NCBI GenBank assembly: GCA_965248255.1
Contig: CBDFIW010000003.1
Span: 2,418,001 to 2,482,000 of the forward strand
Source: JAKZVK01 sp965248255
Lineage (GTDB): Bacteria; Acidobacteriota; Terriglobia; Bryobacterales; UBA6623
DNA: 64,000 nt
Direction of reading: 5' to 3'
Shown: positions 26,729 through 35,760 of the stretch, piece after piece
How the letters are laid out: every line of letters starts with the position of its first letter
How positions within the stretch are numbered: position 1 is the first letter of the stretch
Position numbers and translations under genes: made by a program
The notes under the pieces: model-generated
Databases searched by the model: none
What the model was told of the DNA's origin: nothing
The model's input: only the letters and a program-made list of their open reading frames with translations

Positions 26729-26794
26729 CATCCGGACGGTTGGGCGGGATGGGCGGGCTAGGATCGTGGCCCGTCGTAGGGGGCCAGGCGCCTG

Positions 26795-28030
26795 ATGCCG
26801 GAATTGCCAGAGAATAGAGGCATGCCGTTGTTGAGCTGTGATCGAGCCAGGGCGCTGATCGCCGAGAAGATGGAAGGTTTGGCCGGCGCTCCTTCCACCG
26901 AGGCCATTCCCCTTCAGGAAGCCCCCGGACGGGTTCTGGCCGAGCCCGTCAAGGCGGATCGCGACTATCCCCCTTTCAACCGTTCGACGCGCGACGGCTA
27001 CGCCGTGCTGGCGAGTGACGTGGCGGACCCGCCAGCGCGGCTACGGTTGCTAGGAGAAACGCGGGCGGGCGAGCCGTCGAGGTTCCGCATTCAATCCGGC
27101 GAGGCGGTTCACATCATGACCGGCGCGCCCGGGCCCGAGGGCGCCGACGCGGTGGTGATGCAGGAATATTCCCAGCAAGAGGCCGACCAAGTCATTCTCG
27201 AGAGCGGCGTGCCGAGCGGCAAGAACCTGATCTTCAAGGGAGCCGAGGTGCGAGCGGGAAGCGTTGTACTCGAGGCCGGTGCGCCCTTGGGATACCCGGA
27301 AATCGCTCTGTTGGGCTCGGTCGGCAAGAGCGAAGTGCGGGTATATCGCAAGCCTCGCGTCGCCATCCTGTCGACCGGTGATGAAGTCCTTGGCATCGAG
27401 GCCACACCCGAGCCCTTCCAAATCCGCAACTCGAACGCGTACTCGCTGGCGGCGCAGGTCCAGCGGCAAGGGGGCGAGCCGGAAATCTTGCCGATCGCCC
27501 CCGATCAACTGGACCGCACTCGCGAGTTGGTCGAGCAAGGTCTGGCCGCCGATCTCTTGCTGATCTCAGGCGGCGCTTCGGCGGGCAAATACGACTATGT
27601 GGAGCGGGTGCTCGGCGAGTTGGGGGCGGAGCTCTTCTTCACCCGGGTGGCGATTCAGCCCGGCAAGCCGCTGGTCTTCGGCTGCGTCGGCCGGAAGCCG
27701 GTCTTCGGGCTGCCAGGCAACCCGATCTCGACGATAGTCACCTTTGAAGTGTTCGCCCGCGTCGCCCTGCACCGCTTGGCGGGACGGCGTTCCTCCCCTC
27801 TGCCGTTCACTCACGCCAGGCTCGGCGAAGACTTCAAACACAAGCCCGTGCTGACGCGGTTTCTGCCCGCAACGATCCAAGGCGATTACGGCGACATCAC
27901 GGTCAATCCGCTAAAATGGCAGGGGTCGGGGGATCTGGCCGCGTTCGCCCGCGCTGACTGTTTTCTGGTCGCGACGCCGGATCGATCGTCCTGGAAGGCT
28001 GGTGAATGGATCTCGGTGATGCCGCGGTGA
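26795..28030 (+). CDS. moeA: Molybdopterin molybdenumtransferase MoeA
   Basis: Inserts molybdate into adenylylated molybdopterin in the last step of Mo-cofactor synthesis. The 411-residue protein has the MoeA pattern: DYPPFNRSTRDGYAV near residue 50, HIMTGAPGPEGADAVVMQE, VAILSTGDEV, SNAYSLAAQV, LLISGGASAGKYDYV and VFGLPGNPISTIVTFEVF. A second ATG lies at 26822; I kept 26795, which has a purine-rich AGGGGG upstream. Its end overlaps moaC by 25 bases, so the two are co-transcribed. Confidence 0.95.
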   Translation: MPELPENRGMPLLSCDRARALIAEKMEGLAGAPSTEAIPLQEAPGRVLAEPVKADRDYPPFNRSTRDGYAVLASDVADPPARLRLLGETRAGEPSRFRIQSGEAVHIMTGAPGPEGADAVVMQEYSQQEADQVILESGVPSGKNLIFKGAEVRAGSVVLEAGAPLGYPEIALLGSVGKSEVRVYRKPRVAILSTGDEVLGIEATPEPFQIRNSNAYSLAAQVQRQGGEPEILPIAPDQLDRTRELVEQGLAADLLLISGGASAGKYDYVERVLGELGAELFFTRVAIQPGKPLVFGCVGRKPVFGLPGNPISTIVTFEVFARVALHRLAGRRSSPLPFTHARLGEDFKHKPVLTRFLPATIQGDYGDITVNPLKWQGSGDLAAFARADCFLVATPDRSSWKAGEWISVMPR

Positions 28031-28494
28031 CGAAGCTTTCTCATTTCGACGAAAGCGGCGCGGTGCGAATGGTCGATGTCAGCGAGAAGAGGCACACGCT
28101 GCGGTCCGCCCGCGCCCACGCCTTCGTCAAGATGCCGTCCGAGGTTCTCGGGCAGCTGCCCGACAACCCCAAGGGCAACCCCCTGGAGGTCGCCCGCATA
28201 GCCGGCATCGGAGCCGCCAAACGCACACCGGACCTGATCCCGCTGTGTCACCCCCTGTTGCTGACCCGGGTGGACGTCGAGGTCGCGCTGAAGGATGACG
28301 GTGTGGAGATCATCTCGCAGGTTACTTCCCAAGGACCGACGGGCGTGGAGATGGAGGCGCTGACGGCTGCAACGGTTGCGGCCTTGACTGTCTACGACAT
28401 GACCAAAGCGCTGGACAAGTCGATCGAGATCGGCAGTGTCTACCTGCTGGAGAAGTCCGGAGGAAAGAGCGGCTTGTACCGGCGGGGGGGTTGA
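28006..28494 (+). CDS. moaC: Cyclic pyranopterin monophosphate synthase MoaC
   Basis: Performs the second reaction of molybdenum-cofactor synthesis, making cyclic pyranopterin monophosphate. The 162-residue length fits. Signature segments: GAVRMVDVSEK, IAGIGAAKRTPDLIPLCHPL with the catalytic His, GVEMEALTAATVAALTVYDM and the terminal Lys-Ser-Gly motif. The ATG at 28006 lies inside the end of moeA. moaA, moaD and moaE are not in the window. Confidence 0.95.
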   Translation: MDLGDAAVTKLSHFDESGAVRMVDVSEKRHTLRSARAHAFVKMPSEVLGQLPDNPKGNPLEVARIAGIGAAKRTPDLIPLCHPLLLTRVDVEVALKDDGVEIISQVTSQGPTGVEMEALTAATVAALTVYDMTKALDKSIEIGSVYLLEKSGGKSGLYRRGG

Positions 28495-28631
28495 CGGATG
28501 CCGGCCCCGTCCGTGGAACCCGCGCGGACACCCCTGGGTGGAAACCTCAGCGAGCCATGGAGCGTAATCCAAACAGCGTTGACAGTCGGACGACTACGAC
28601 CGAAGCGTGCACGATCGAGGCGGGAGCGGCC

Positions 28632-29798
28632 ATGCGTTCCGTGATGCGACGACTAATGAGGGACTTGGGCAAGAGAGTAGGCCTGCTGGGCCTACTCGGC
28701 CTGCTGGCGTTGGCTCCCGGACTCCGGGCGCAGCCCTCCGACGATGTAGCACTCACCGTCGCCGACGAAGTCACCTTCCGTTCGGGCGTCACCGAAGTCA
28801 CCGTCCCGGTCACGGTCACTGACAAGAAGGGGGTGTATGTTAACGGACTCGAGGGGGTCGATTTTTCGATCTACGACAACGATCAGCTCCAGACAATCGA
28901 TAGCTTCGAGGTCGCGTTTCTCCCCATCTCGATGGTCATCTGCGTGCAGTCGAGCGCGCGCGTCGAAGGCATCCTGCCGGACGTGCGCAAGACGGCCGTG
29001 CTGTTCACTGATCTGGTTCTGGGTGAGTTCGGCCAGGCGGCGATCATCGCCTTCGACAACCGTGTCCGACTGATGCAGGATTTCACGGCGGATCACAAAG
29101 AGATCGACCGGGCCCTCAAGAAGATCACGATCGGCAGCGACGCGGTTCGCCTGAGCGACGGAGTCTTTGAGGCGATTCGCATGTTGGTTCGGCGGCCGCG
29201 GACGCACCGGAGGGTGATTGTGGTCATCTCCGAATCACAGGAGACGGCCAGCGAAGTGAGCATGGGCGAGACGCTGCGGACGGCCCAGATCCACGAGATC
29301 ATGGTCTACCCGATCCGGCTGTCGAGCTTGTCGGCCCGCCTCACGCGCCAGCCTAAGCGGATGCGCGACCCGATCCCACCGGGCGTGCAGGCGCGGGCGG
29401 GTGTTCCTGGGATAGCGGAGACCCCCACGATGCGGATGCAGCACAACGTGGATGTCACGACCAATGTGATTCCCATCATCATCGACCTGGTGCGCGGCGC
29501 GAAGAACTTGGTTTTCAACAACCCCCTTGAGCTACTGGCGAAGGGGACAGGCGGAAAGGACTACAGCTCACGTACTGAGAGCGGCCTGCAGGAGTCGATT
29601 CAAGCAGTCGGCGAAGACCTGCGCAGTCAATACTTGCTGAGCTACCGGCCTACGAACCTCAACGACAGCGGCATCTTCCACCGCATCAAGGTCGAGATGG
29701 CCTACGAGGCTTTCAACGTGCGCTACCGGCCCGGTTACTGGCAAGGCCCCGAGGCCGTCCCGGGCGGTGAACCGGCCGACGCCCCGCCCAATCCGTAA
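28632..29798 (+). CDS. VWFA-related acidobacterial protein (TIGR03436-like), exported
   Basis: The ATG at 28632 opens a hydrophobic signal (RVGLLGLLGLLALAPGLRAQ). Next comes a short beta domain with VPVTVTDKKGVYVNGLEGVDFSIYDN, then a VWFA-like fold (LPISMVICVQSS in place of the usual DxSxS, AAIIAFDNRVRLMQDFT, RRVIVVISES) and a C-terminal LRSQYLLSYRPTN segment typical of TIGR03436. The metal-site Asp of the DxSxS motif appears replaced. The function of the family is unknown. The open frame overlaps the end of moaC but its first 47 residues are unlikely to be translated. Confidence 0.85.
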   Translation: MRSVMRRLMRDLGKRVGLLGLLGLLALAPGLRAQPSDDVALTVADEVTFRSGVTEVTVPVTVTDKKGVYVNGLEGVDFSIYDNDQLQTIDSFEVAFLPISMVICVQSSARVEGILPDVRKTAVLFTDLVLGEFGQAAIIAFDNRVRLMQDFTADHKEIDRALKKITIGSDAVRLSDGVFEAIRMLVRRPRTHRRVIVVISESQETASEVSMGETLRTAQIHEIMVYPIRLSSLSARLTRQPKRMRDPIPPGVQARAGVPGIAETPTMRMQHNVDVTTNVIPIIIDLVRGAKNLVFNNPLELLAKGTGGKDYSSRTESGLQESIQAVGEDLRSQYLLSYRPTNLNDSGIFHRIKVEMAYEAFNVRYRPGYWQGPEAVPGGEPADAPPNP

Positions 29799-29818
29799 TC
29801 ACGCTACTGGAGAGTTGA

Positions 29819-32089
29819 TTGTCCCTGGGCGATGGTGAACTGCTCGGCCAAGCCCGCCAGGGTCTTCTCGCTCTCGATCTCTCAGAGGAGTTGACGAACA
29901 CGGCCCTCGATCACCTCGGTGTTTGGCTGGGCCGCGACAAGTTCGACGGTTTGATTGACAATGGTCCGGGGAGCTACCGTCCGCTGCTCGAATGGATGGT
30001 CGCCGGCGGGAAGTTCGCGCTGCTTCTCGACAGCTTCTACCAGGTGATGCCGTTTGGCACGGGCGGACGGCGTGGGCCGGTCGGCATCGGGCCCAATCGC
30101 ATCAATCCGTACACGATGGCCTCGTCAGTGCAGGGCCATGTCGCCTATCTCAGGCAGCGGTTTGGTGAAAACACCGGCCTGCAGGTGGTCGTGGCGTACG
30201 ACGTCCGGCAGTACAACGACCTGCGGCAGCTCTATCCCGCGGACGTTCCCAATCCTCTGCTGGGCCTTTCGTCGAAGGACTTCGCCCATCTAGCCACGAC
30301 CGTCTACTGCGCCGGTGGCGTTGGGGTCTACTTACTCGAAGACGAGTTGGGGGACTACCTCTCCACGCCCGAGCTGTCGTTCCTCATCCGGCACTACGGC
30401 GCGCAGGGGGGTTTGAACGTAAGCGCATCCCACAACCACCCCGATGACAATGGAGGAAAGTTTTACAACGACCGCGGCGGCCAGGAGATCCCTCCCTACG
30501 ACGAGCAGATGGTCAATATCGTGGAGACTATCAGCGACGTCGAGAGCATGCCATACGCGGACGCGTTGGCGTCGGGCTTGGTTCAACCGATCGCTGCCGC
30601 CGACCGCAAGGCCTACCTCGACCTGAACCTCGGTCTGTGCCTGCGAAGCACGTCCGGCGAAGCCAAGATCGTCTTCACGCCGTTACACGGGACCGGGCGC
30701 AACACGGTCGGAGCTTGCCTGAACTCCATGGGGTTCGAAGAAGGCAAGCAGTTCTTCATCGTGGCATCGCAGCGCGAGTACCGCGGCGATTTCGCCCACG
30801 TGAGGTTCCGCACGCCAAATCCGGAGGTACCGGAATCGCTTGAAGCCGGGATCGAGCTGGCGAAGGAGGTCGGGGCGGACTTGGTGCTCGCTACCGACCC
30901 GGATGCGGATCGCATCGGAGGCGCTGTACCGTGGCAAGGCGACTACGCGTTTGTGAACGGGAATGAGTTCGCCGTTCTTGTGACCCGTTACCGTTTGGAA
31001 TCACTGCAGCGGGCGGGCAAGCTGCCGAAGAATCCCGTTGTGGTGAAGACCCAAGTCACGACGGAACTGATGGCCCGGATCGCCGAGTCGTTCGGCGCCC
31101 AGGTGGTCGGAGACCTGTTGGTGGGCTTCAAGTACGTCGGTGACATCATTGACCAACTGGAGCGCACGGGATGTTTTGGTGATGTACGGGCCGGCCTCAA
31201 CGATTTCGTCGTCGCCGCCGAGGAGAGCCACGGCTTGCTCGTCACACCGCACATCCGAGACAAGGACGCGGCGGGGGCAGCCGTGGTCTTGGCCGAGTTG
31301 ACTTCCGAGCTTCGCGAGAAGGGCAGCAGTCTCTACGAATACCTGACGGATACCTACAAGCGGTACGGCTACTACCGCAACTCCCTGCGCTCGACGATCA
31401 TGCAGGGGGCAGCGGGCACGGCTTCAATTGCACGCATCCAGCAAGAACTGCGAGAGAACGCACCGTCCGAGATCGCCGGACGTAAGGTCGCGGCGCTCAA
31501 CGACTACTGGGACACCGGTAAATACGGGGAGTTCAAGTCCGATACCGATCGCAGTGCGCGGAACTTTCTGACGTTCTACTTCGAGGGCGGCCTCAAGGTC
31601 AGTATCCGGCCCTCGGGCACCGAACCGAAGAACAAGGTCTATATTGAAAAACCTTCCGAGCCGCTCGGGCCCGACGCCTCGGACGACGACCTCCGGGAAC
31701 TGCGCAACCGGATCGATGGTGAGGTTGAGCAGTTCTCGAACGCCTTCATGAGGTACATGCTGGCGATCGTCGGCGTCGAGCTTCCCGACTACGCCTACCG
31801 AATCTCCGATTTGGTGTCCCTTGAAAGAAAGCGCCACTTCGGTGAGCGTTTCATTCCCGAGTTCGAGTCGAAGACGCGGGCCCTGCTACGGGGGGAGATC
31901 GCCGAGGAGGCGGTGGGCGAATGGATCGACAGCGAACTCAGGGGCTACGGGCCCGACGCGCGCCTGCTCGTCGGCAGCGGCTTTCGCTCGTACCTGGAAC
32001 AGGCGAGGGATCGGACGCCGGACAAGGGTGAAGTCCTGGCGGCACAAGAGCGGATCTTCTTTCCCAGCGCAATATCAATATCACCGTAG
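29819..32089 (+). CDS. Phosphohexomutase (phosphoglucomutase/phosphomannomutase family)
   Basis: A 756-residue alpha-D-phosphohexomutase, longer than the ~450-550 usual. Motifs in order: phosphoserine loop NVSASHNHPDDNGGKFY (most relatives read TASHNP), metal loop ATDPDADRIGG, sugar-specificity loop AAEESHGLL and phosphate-binding RPSGTEPKNK. An extra C-terminal segment (~660-756, after GVELPDYAYRISDL) is not part of the standard fold. The start is TTG at 29819 after CTGGAGAG. The stop TAG is formed by the first bases of a hairpin repeat. Substrate, glucose- or mannose-phosphate, cannot be decided. Confidence 0.87.
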   Translation: MSLGDGELLGQARQGLLALDLSEELTNTALDHLGVWLGRDKFDGLIDNGPGSYRPLLEWMVAGGKFALLLDSFYQVMPFGTGGRRGPVGIGPNRINPYTMASSVQGHVAYLRQRFGENTGLQVVVAYDVRQYNDLRQLYPADVPNPLLGLSSKDFAHLATTVYCAGGVGVYLLEDELGDYLSTPELSFLIRHYGAQGGLNVSASHNHPDDNGGKFYNDRGGQEIPPYDEQMVNIVETISDVESMPYADALASGLVQPIAAADRKAYLDLNLGLCLRSTSGEAKIVFTPLHGTGRNTVGACLNSMGFEEGKQFFIVASQREYRGDFAHVRFRTPNPEVPESLEAGIELAKEVGADLVLATDPDADRIGGAVPWQGDYAFVNGNEFAVLVTRYRLESLQRAGKLPKNPVVVKTQVTTELMARIAESFGAQVVGDLLVGFKYVGDIIDQLERTGCFGDVRAGLNDFVVAAEESHGLLVTPHIRDKDAAGAAVVLAELTSELREKGSSLYEYLTDTYKRYGYYRNSLRSTIMQGAAGTASIARIQQELRENAPSEIAGRKVAALNDYWDTGKYGEFKSDTDRSARNFLTFYFEGGLKVSIRPSGTEPKNKVYIEKPSEPLGPDASDDDLRELRNRIDGEVEQFSNAFMRYMLAIVGVELPDYAYRISDLVSLERKRHFGERFIPEFESKTRALLRGEIAEEAVGEWIDSELRGYGPDARLLVGSGFRSYLEQARDRTPDKGEVLAAQERIFFPSAISISP

Positions 32090-32115
32090 GGGAGGGCCCC
32101 CGCGCCCTCCCGCCG
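32086..32115 (+). repeat. GTAGGGG hairpin repeat overlapping the mutase stop codon
   Basis: GTAGGGGAGGGCCCC pairs with GCGCCCTCCC. It is a member of the family seen at 5530 and elsewhere. The TAG inside it is the stop of the phosphohexomutase gene. Confidence 0.7.
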
Positions 32116-32334
32116 GCGGCTGGGTCGACGACGCGGAACCTCAGCCCGGCATGAACGTGCGCGGGCAGGTACGGGGCCCGCTAGAATGTTGGGTGCAAGG
32201 GCGTCAACGTCCGATACGTATTGGGAAGCAATTTTGCATTGAGGAATCAGCCGTCGGAGCCTCTGGAACCAGTCGCCGACTGAACCCAAATCGAGTCCCA
32301 CCAGAGGGCTAGCGGGATTTTCGACGGGTAGCGA

Positions 32335-32604
32335 GTGCGATCGACCGACACTACCAGACTTGCCCCTCAAACGCGAGGATCCAACTACCGCCTCTACCAG
32401 CTGGGAGCCGTCAATCCGTATGAGCACGTATACGAGAACAAGCTCACGCGGGAGTTCTACCCGAAGCCGGGTGAGAACACCGTGAAGGTCGCACTCGTGA
32501 AACGAGATCGGGGGATCCGCGCAGAGTTCGTCCTCTACGACGTCGACCTCGCGATCAACTATCTCGTCCAGCGCAACTTCAGGAAGGATCCGATCGACTA
32601 TTGA
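32335..32604 (+). CDS. Small protein of unknown function
   Basis: 89 codons from a GTG at 32335, charged and soluble, with no motif I recognise (VNPYEHVYENKLTREFYPK, FVLYDVDLAINYLVQRNF). Its TGA overlaps the TTG start of the following acyltransferase gene (TATTGA), a coupling arrangement that supports a real gene. It could be a substrate-binding or partner subunit; this is inference only. Confidence 0.5.
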   Translation: MRSTDTTRLAPQTRGSNYRLYQLGAVNPYEHVYENKLTREFYPKPGENTVKVALVKRDRGIRAEFVLYDVDLAINYLVQRNFRKDPIDY

Positions 32605-33689
32605 ACGAGCACCCGAACATCCCCACGCTGAATCTGTCGGGCACGCCGGCCCAGATCGGAGAGGCCCACGGCGAAGCGGCTCGAGAGAAGATCAAGGAGC
32701 ACACGGACCGCTTCCTCGAGTTCGTCTTGAGCCGGGCGGTCGCCGCGCTGGACGGGGAGTCACTCTGGTCGAAGTGGTCGCCGCAGGTGTCCGCGAACGA
32801 ACGCTCCGCTCCGGATCTGGTCGAGGAGATGCGTGGCATCGCCCGCGGTTCGGGTGTCTCATTCGAGAGGATCTTTCTCCTTAACAGTCTGCTCGATCTG
32901 GTGAGCTTCCGCTATGTAGAAATGGCGGCGAACTTCGGCTGCACGACCTTCGCGGTGTCCCGTGCGGCGGACAACGGCGGAACTCTTGTCGGGCAGACCT
33001 ACGACATGCCCGAGATCCATCAGGACTTCCTGATCCTGCTGCGGCTCGATCCCCGGCATGGTCCGCGCCAGCTCGTGTTCAGCTTCGCCGGCATCGTCGG
33101 CGCCGCCGGACTGAACGAGGCAGGCATCGGGCTCTCGATCAACTTCCTCAGCCCTCTCGACGTCGGCATGGGACGACTCCACAGCGTCGTCGTGCGTCAA
33201 GTGCTCGCGGCCGGAAACCTGGCCGACGCGCTCGCGCCGCCGGTGCGGCCGCCGCGGGCGGGCGGCGCGCACTTCCTGATCGCCGATCGAGACGGCAACC
33301 TTGTCAGCATCGAGACCACGGGTGAGCGGTACGAGGTCTTCTATCCCACGGAAAACGCCGTCGGCCACACGAATCACTACCTCGGTCACAGCCTGAAGGG
33401 GATCGAGCACATCCGAGGTGATTCCATAGGCAGCTCGCTCGCGCGCTACACGGCATTGCGGCGCTACCTGCGCGAGTGCGGCCCCGACCTGAACCTGGAG
33501 ATGCTGAAGGAGCTGACGCGGAACCACACCTCGTTCCCGCAGTCGATTTGCGCACACGGGCGAGACGTCGGTCCGCTGGGTCAGCGTACCAGGACGCTCT
33601 CGGCGATGGTTCACGAGCTGGATAAACGGACCATGCACATCACAAACGGATGCGCATGTGAAAGCAGCTACCATGCGGTGAGCCTTTGA
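32601..33689 (+). CDS. C45 family autoproteolytic acyltransferase/hydrolase
   Basis: Resembles acyl-CoA:6-aminopenicillanate acyltransferase, an N-terminal-nucleophile hydrolase that cleaves itself before a cysteine. The likely nucleophile is Cys114 in NFGCTTFAVS. The preceding ~113 residues would form the small chain (IGEAHGEAAREKI). GTLVGQTYDM, GAAGLNEAGIGLSINFL and VGHTNHYL follow in the expected order. The start is TTG. Actual substrate unknown; relatives include amidases and ceramidase-like hydrolases. 362 residues, complete. Confidence 0.82.
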   Translation: MNEHPNIPTLNLSGTPAQIGEAHGEAAREKIKEHTDRFLEFVLSRAVAALDGESLWSKWSPQVSANERSAPDLVEEMRGIARGSGVSFERIFLLNSLLDLVSFRYVEMAANFGCTTFAVSRAADNGGTLVGQTYDMPEIHQDFLILLRLDPRHGPRQLVFSFAGIVGAAGLNEAGIGLSINFLSPLDVGMGRLHSVVVRQVLAAGNLADALAPPVRPPRAGGAHFLIADRDGNLVSIETTGERYEVFYPTENAVGHTNHYLGHSLKGIEHIRGDSIGSSLARYTALRRYLRECGPDLNLEMLKELTRNHTSFPQSICAHGRDVGPLGQRTRTLSAMVHELDKRTMHITNGCACESSYHAVSL

Positions 33690-34076
33690 TCTGTTTCTCA
33701 AGAAAAGTGGCCCGCGCCCCCGTTTCGTGGCACTGATGATGTGAGCGGCAGGAGGGCGTGTTGGGTTGCACGACAGCAAAGGGTCCGTGTCATGTAACCC
33801 CCGATCACGCGAGTCCTCGTGGTGTCTACGCTCGCCTATCGCTCAAGATCGTGGAAGCCCGGCGTCTTCTGGGATTTGCAGACACTATCCGAGGCTTCCG
33901 CCAGCCCGGTTAGATGGATTCGCACTCGTACCTCAGCGATGTGACTCCAGGACTAACCCACTGAAACGTGCGGTTGGCTTACAGTCACGTGGGCGGAGTG
34001 GCAGGATCGGCAAACATAAGCCGACAAAACAAGACCGGGAGCAAAGCACAGCGATTCGCGTTTAGAATAGAAGGCT
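33690..34076. other. Intergenic region upstream of metal-efflux operon
   Basis: No recognisable gene, tRNA or strong hairpin. It probably contains the promoter of the His-rich protein and cusCBA, but I cannot point to a convincing promoter or CueR/CusR-like dyad. Confidence 0.4.
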
Positions 34077-34475
34077 GTGGGTGTCCTGCTTGCGATTGTC
34101 TTGTCTCCGATATTGTTGCTCACTTTGCAGCAGGCCCCGCTGTTGCACGTTCACGAGAAAGGTCACGCAATCGAGCATGTGACCTCCCAGCATCGGCACC
34201 GGCTCGGCGCGCACACCCATCTGTCTCACCATCGGGAGCGTTCCCACAGGCAGGACGGATCCGAGATCGAAGCGGTAAATGAGAACGAGAGTGCAGTTGC
34301 GATCTCCTTCTTCCGCTTCGAGAATCCCAAGGCTCCGATCCAGTACGTGATCTTCCGGGCATGCCCGTTGATCGATAGGCCTACGCCGCTCGTTGAGCGC
34401 GCAGCGCGGGAGCGGCCGAGAATCCACGATCCACCGTTTTCTGTTTGCCTCATTCCCCGAGCCCCACCCGCCTGA
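34077..34475 (+). CDS. His-rich exported small protein leading the metal-efflux operon
   Basis: A 132-residue protein with an N-terminal hydrophobic segment (GVLLAIVLSPILLLTLQQAPLL) followed by a histidine cluster (HVHEKGHAIEHVTSQHRHR, then HTHLSHHRERSH). It lies 61 bases before cusC on the same strand. A periplasmic metal-binding or delivery role is likely, since His-rich small proteins often accompany CusCBA/CzcCBA systems. The start is a GTG at 34077 just after GAAGG. I know no named family for it. Confidence 0.65.
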   Translation: MGVLLAIVLSPILLLTLQQAPLLHVHEKGHAIEHVTSQHRHRLGAHTHLSHHRERSHRQDGSEIEAVNENESAVAISFFRFENPKAPIQYVIFRACPLIDRPTPLVERAARERPRIHDPPFSVCLIPRAPPA

Positions 34476-34536
34476 ACCCCGCCTAGTGTTTCGTGTGCCC
34501 GTTTCCGGGCTTCTGAATCCGTCTGCGAGGTCGACC

Positions 34537-35760
34537 ATGTTTGCAAGGGCACGTGTATGCGTGCGCCTGAGTCTTTTTCTTAGCTGCTTAGCGGCGGGAG
34601 CTACCGCGCAACAGCTCACGGAGAGACGGGCGCTTGAACTTCTTAGAGAGAGTCCGCACTACCGGGAGTTAAAGGCTCGGGTGGAAGTAACGCGCGCTGA
34701 AACGCGGCGCGGCACGCTTTATCCGAATCCTTCCGCCAACGCCTCGTTCGAAGGGGCAGGACGGACGGATTTCTACTTGATCGAGCAGCCGCTGGCATTG
34801 AACGGGCGGCTCGGCTTGCTGCGGAAAGCCGGAGCGTCGGCGGTCGCAGCGGCCAAGGCCGAAGCCCATTACGAGCTGCACCAGCTCGAAGCGCGGCTGC
34901 GTTCCGCTTTCCACCAGCTTGCCTATGCCCAGGAGCGGAGGGCAACCATTCGCGACAGCATAGAGGAGTTCAAACAGCTTGTCCGTATCTTGCGCGAGCG
35001 CGAAAAAGAAGGCGAGGGATCGAAGTTCGACCGGCTGCGGGCGGAGCGGGAAGTTGTCGAACGAGAAACCGAAGCCAGCGACACCGAAGCGCTCATTGCG
35101 GAGTACCGCGCTGGCTTGGCAAGGTTTCTCGGAGAGCGTTTCAACCCTAAGGGCTTGATTGTACGTGACACACTGGCTCCAGCGTACCCCTTACCAGATC
35201 TCGGAGACGCCCTTGCTTCGGCCCTGGAGGCGCGCAGCGACTATCGAGTCGAGAAGGAGAGGCTGGAGCGGCTACGGCTCGAAACGGCGGCGGCGGATCG
35301 TCTACGCATCCCGAACCCGGTCGTTTCCGGTGGTTTCAAGCGGGCCGCAATCGGTGATCGTACCGCAAATGGTCCGGTACTCTCTGTCTCCATCGATCTG
35401 CCTCTCTTCAACAAAGGGCAAGTTGATAAGTAGTTCGCGGAAGCTGAGGCGGCACTGACTCGGGCTCGCCGTCAGGTTCTCCAAAGCCAAATTCTGGCGG
35501 AAGTCCGGGCTGCTTTTGATTCTCTGCGTCTGCGGCGCGAGATTGCCGAGAGCTACCAAGAACAGTCGCAGGGGCGAGCCGAAGAGCTGCGCGAGATCGC
35601 AGACGTCGGCTATCAGGAAGGCGAGTTAGGCATCCTCGAACTGCTGGATTCCTATCGAGTGGCGCAACAGGCACTCCTGCGGTCATTGGAATTGCAGGCC
35701 GCCGCCAAACTCGCGGAAGTGGAGCTTGACCGGGTGATGGGCAAAGAGGTGCTGCCGTGA
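34537..35760 (+). pseudogene. Outer-membrane efflux protein (TolC/CusC/CzcC type) with in-frame amber stop
   Basis: The ATG at 34537 starts a signal peptide (RLSLFLSCLAAGATAQQ) and a standard OEP fold (YPNPSANASFEGAGRTDFYLIEQPL, coiled-coil helices rich in Glu/Arg). Codon 299 (35431-35433) is TAG. The same frame continues without further breaks through EAALTRARRQVLQSQ and GELGILELLDSYRVAQQAL to the real stop at 35758-35760, overlapping the start of the fusion protein gene by four bases. Without read-through the second half of the barrel/coiled coil is lost. The product would be the outer-membrane channel of the tripartite pump. Confidence 0.83.

Larger units (their letters stand above)
26333..26794. 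other. Structured intergenic region between purA and moeA
   Basis: No coding frame with a recognisable product. The stretch holds a long imperfect inverted repeat (26515-26539 with 26609-26633), a hairpin GGCCCCTGGAAGGGGCC (26630-26646), another with CGTTTTAC/GTAAAACG arms (26666-26686) and a terminator-like stem at 26705-26723. This could be terminators, a structured RNA or a decayed repeat. Confidence 0.5.

Noticed and set aside
26333..26794. tRNA gene in the hairpin-rich gap
   Set aside because: No stem set with a T-loop GTTCGA pattern or CCA-like end could be arranged.
20918..35433. Amber codon reassignment or pyrrolysine
   Set aside because: Several intact genes end in TAG with no homologous sequence after it (e.g. 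purA at 26330), and no suppressor tRNA or pyl gene is visible.
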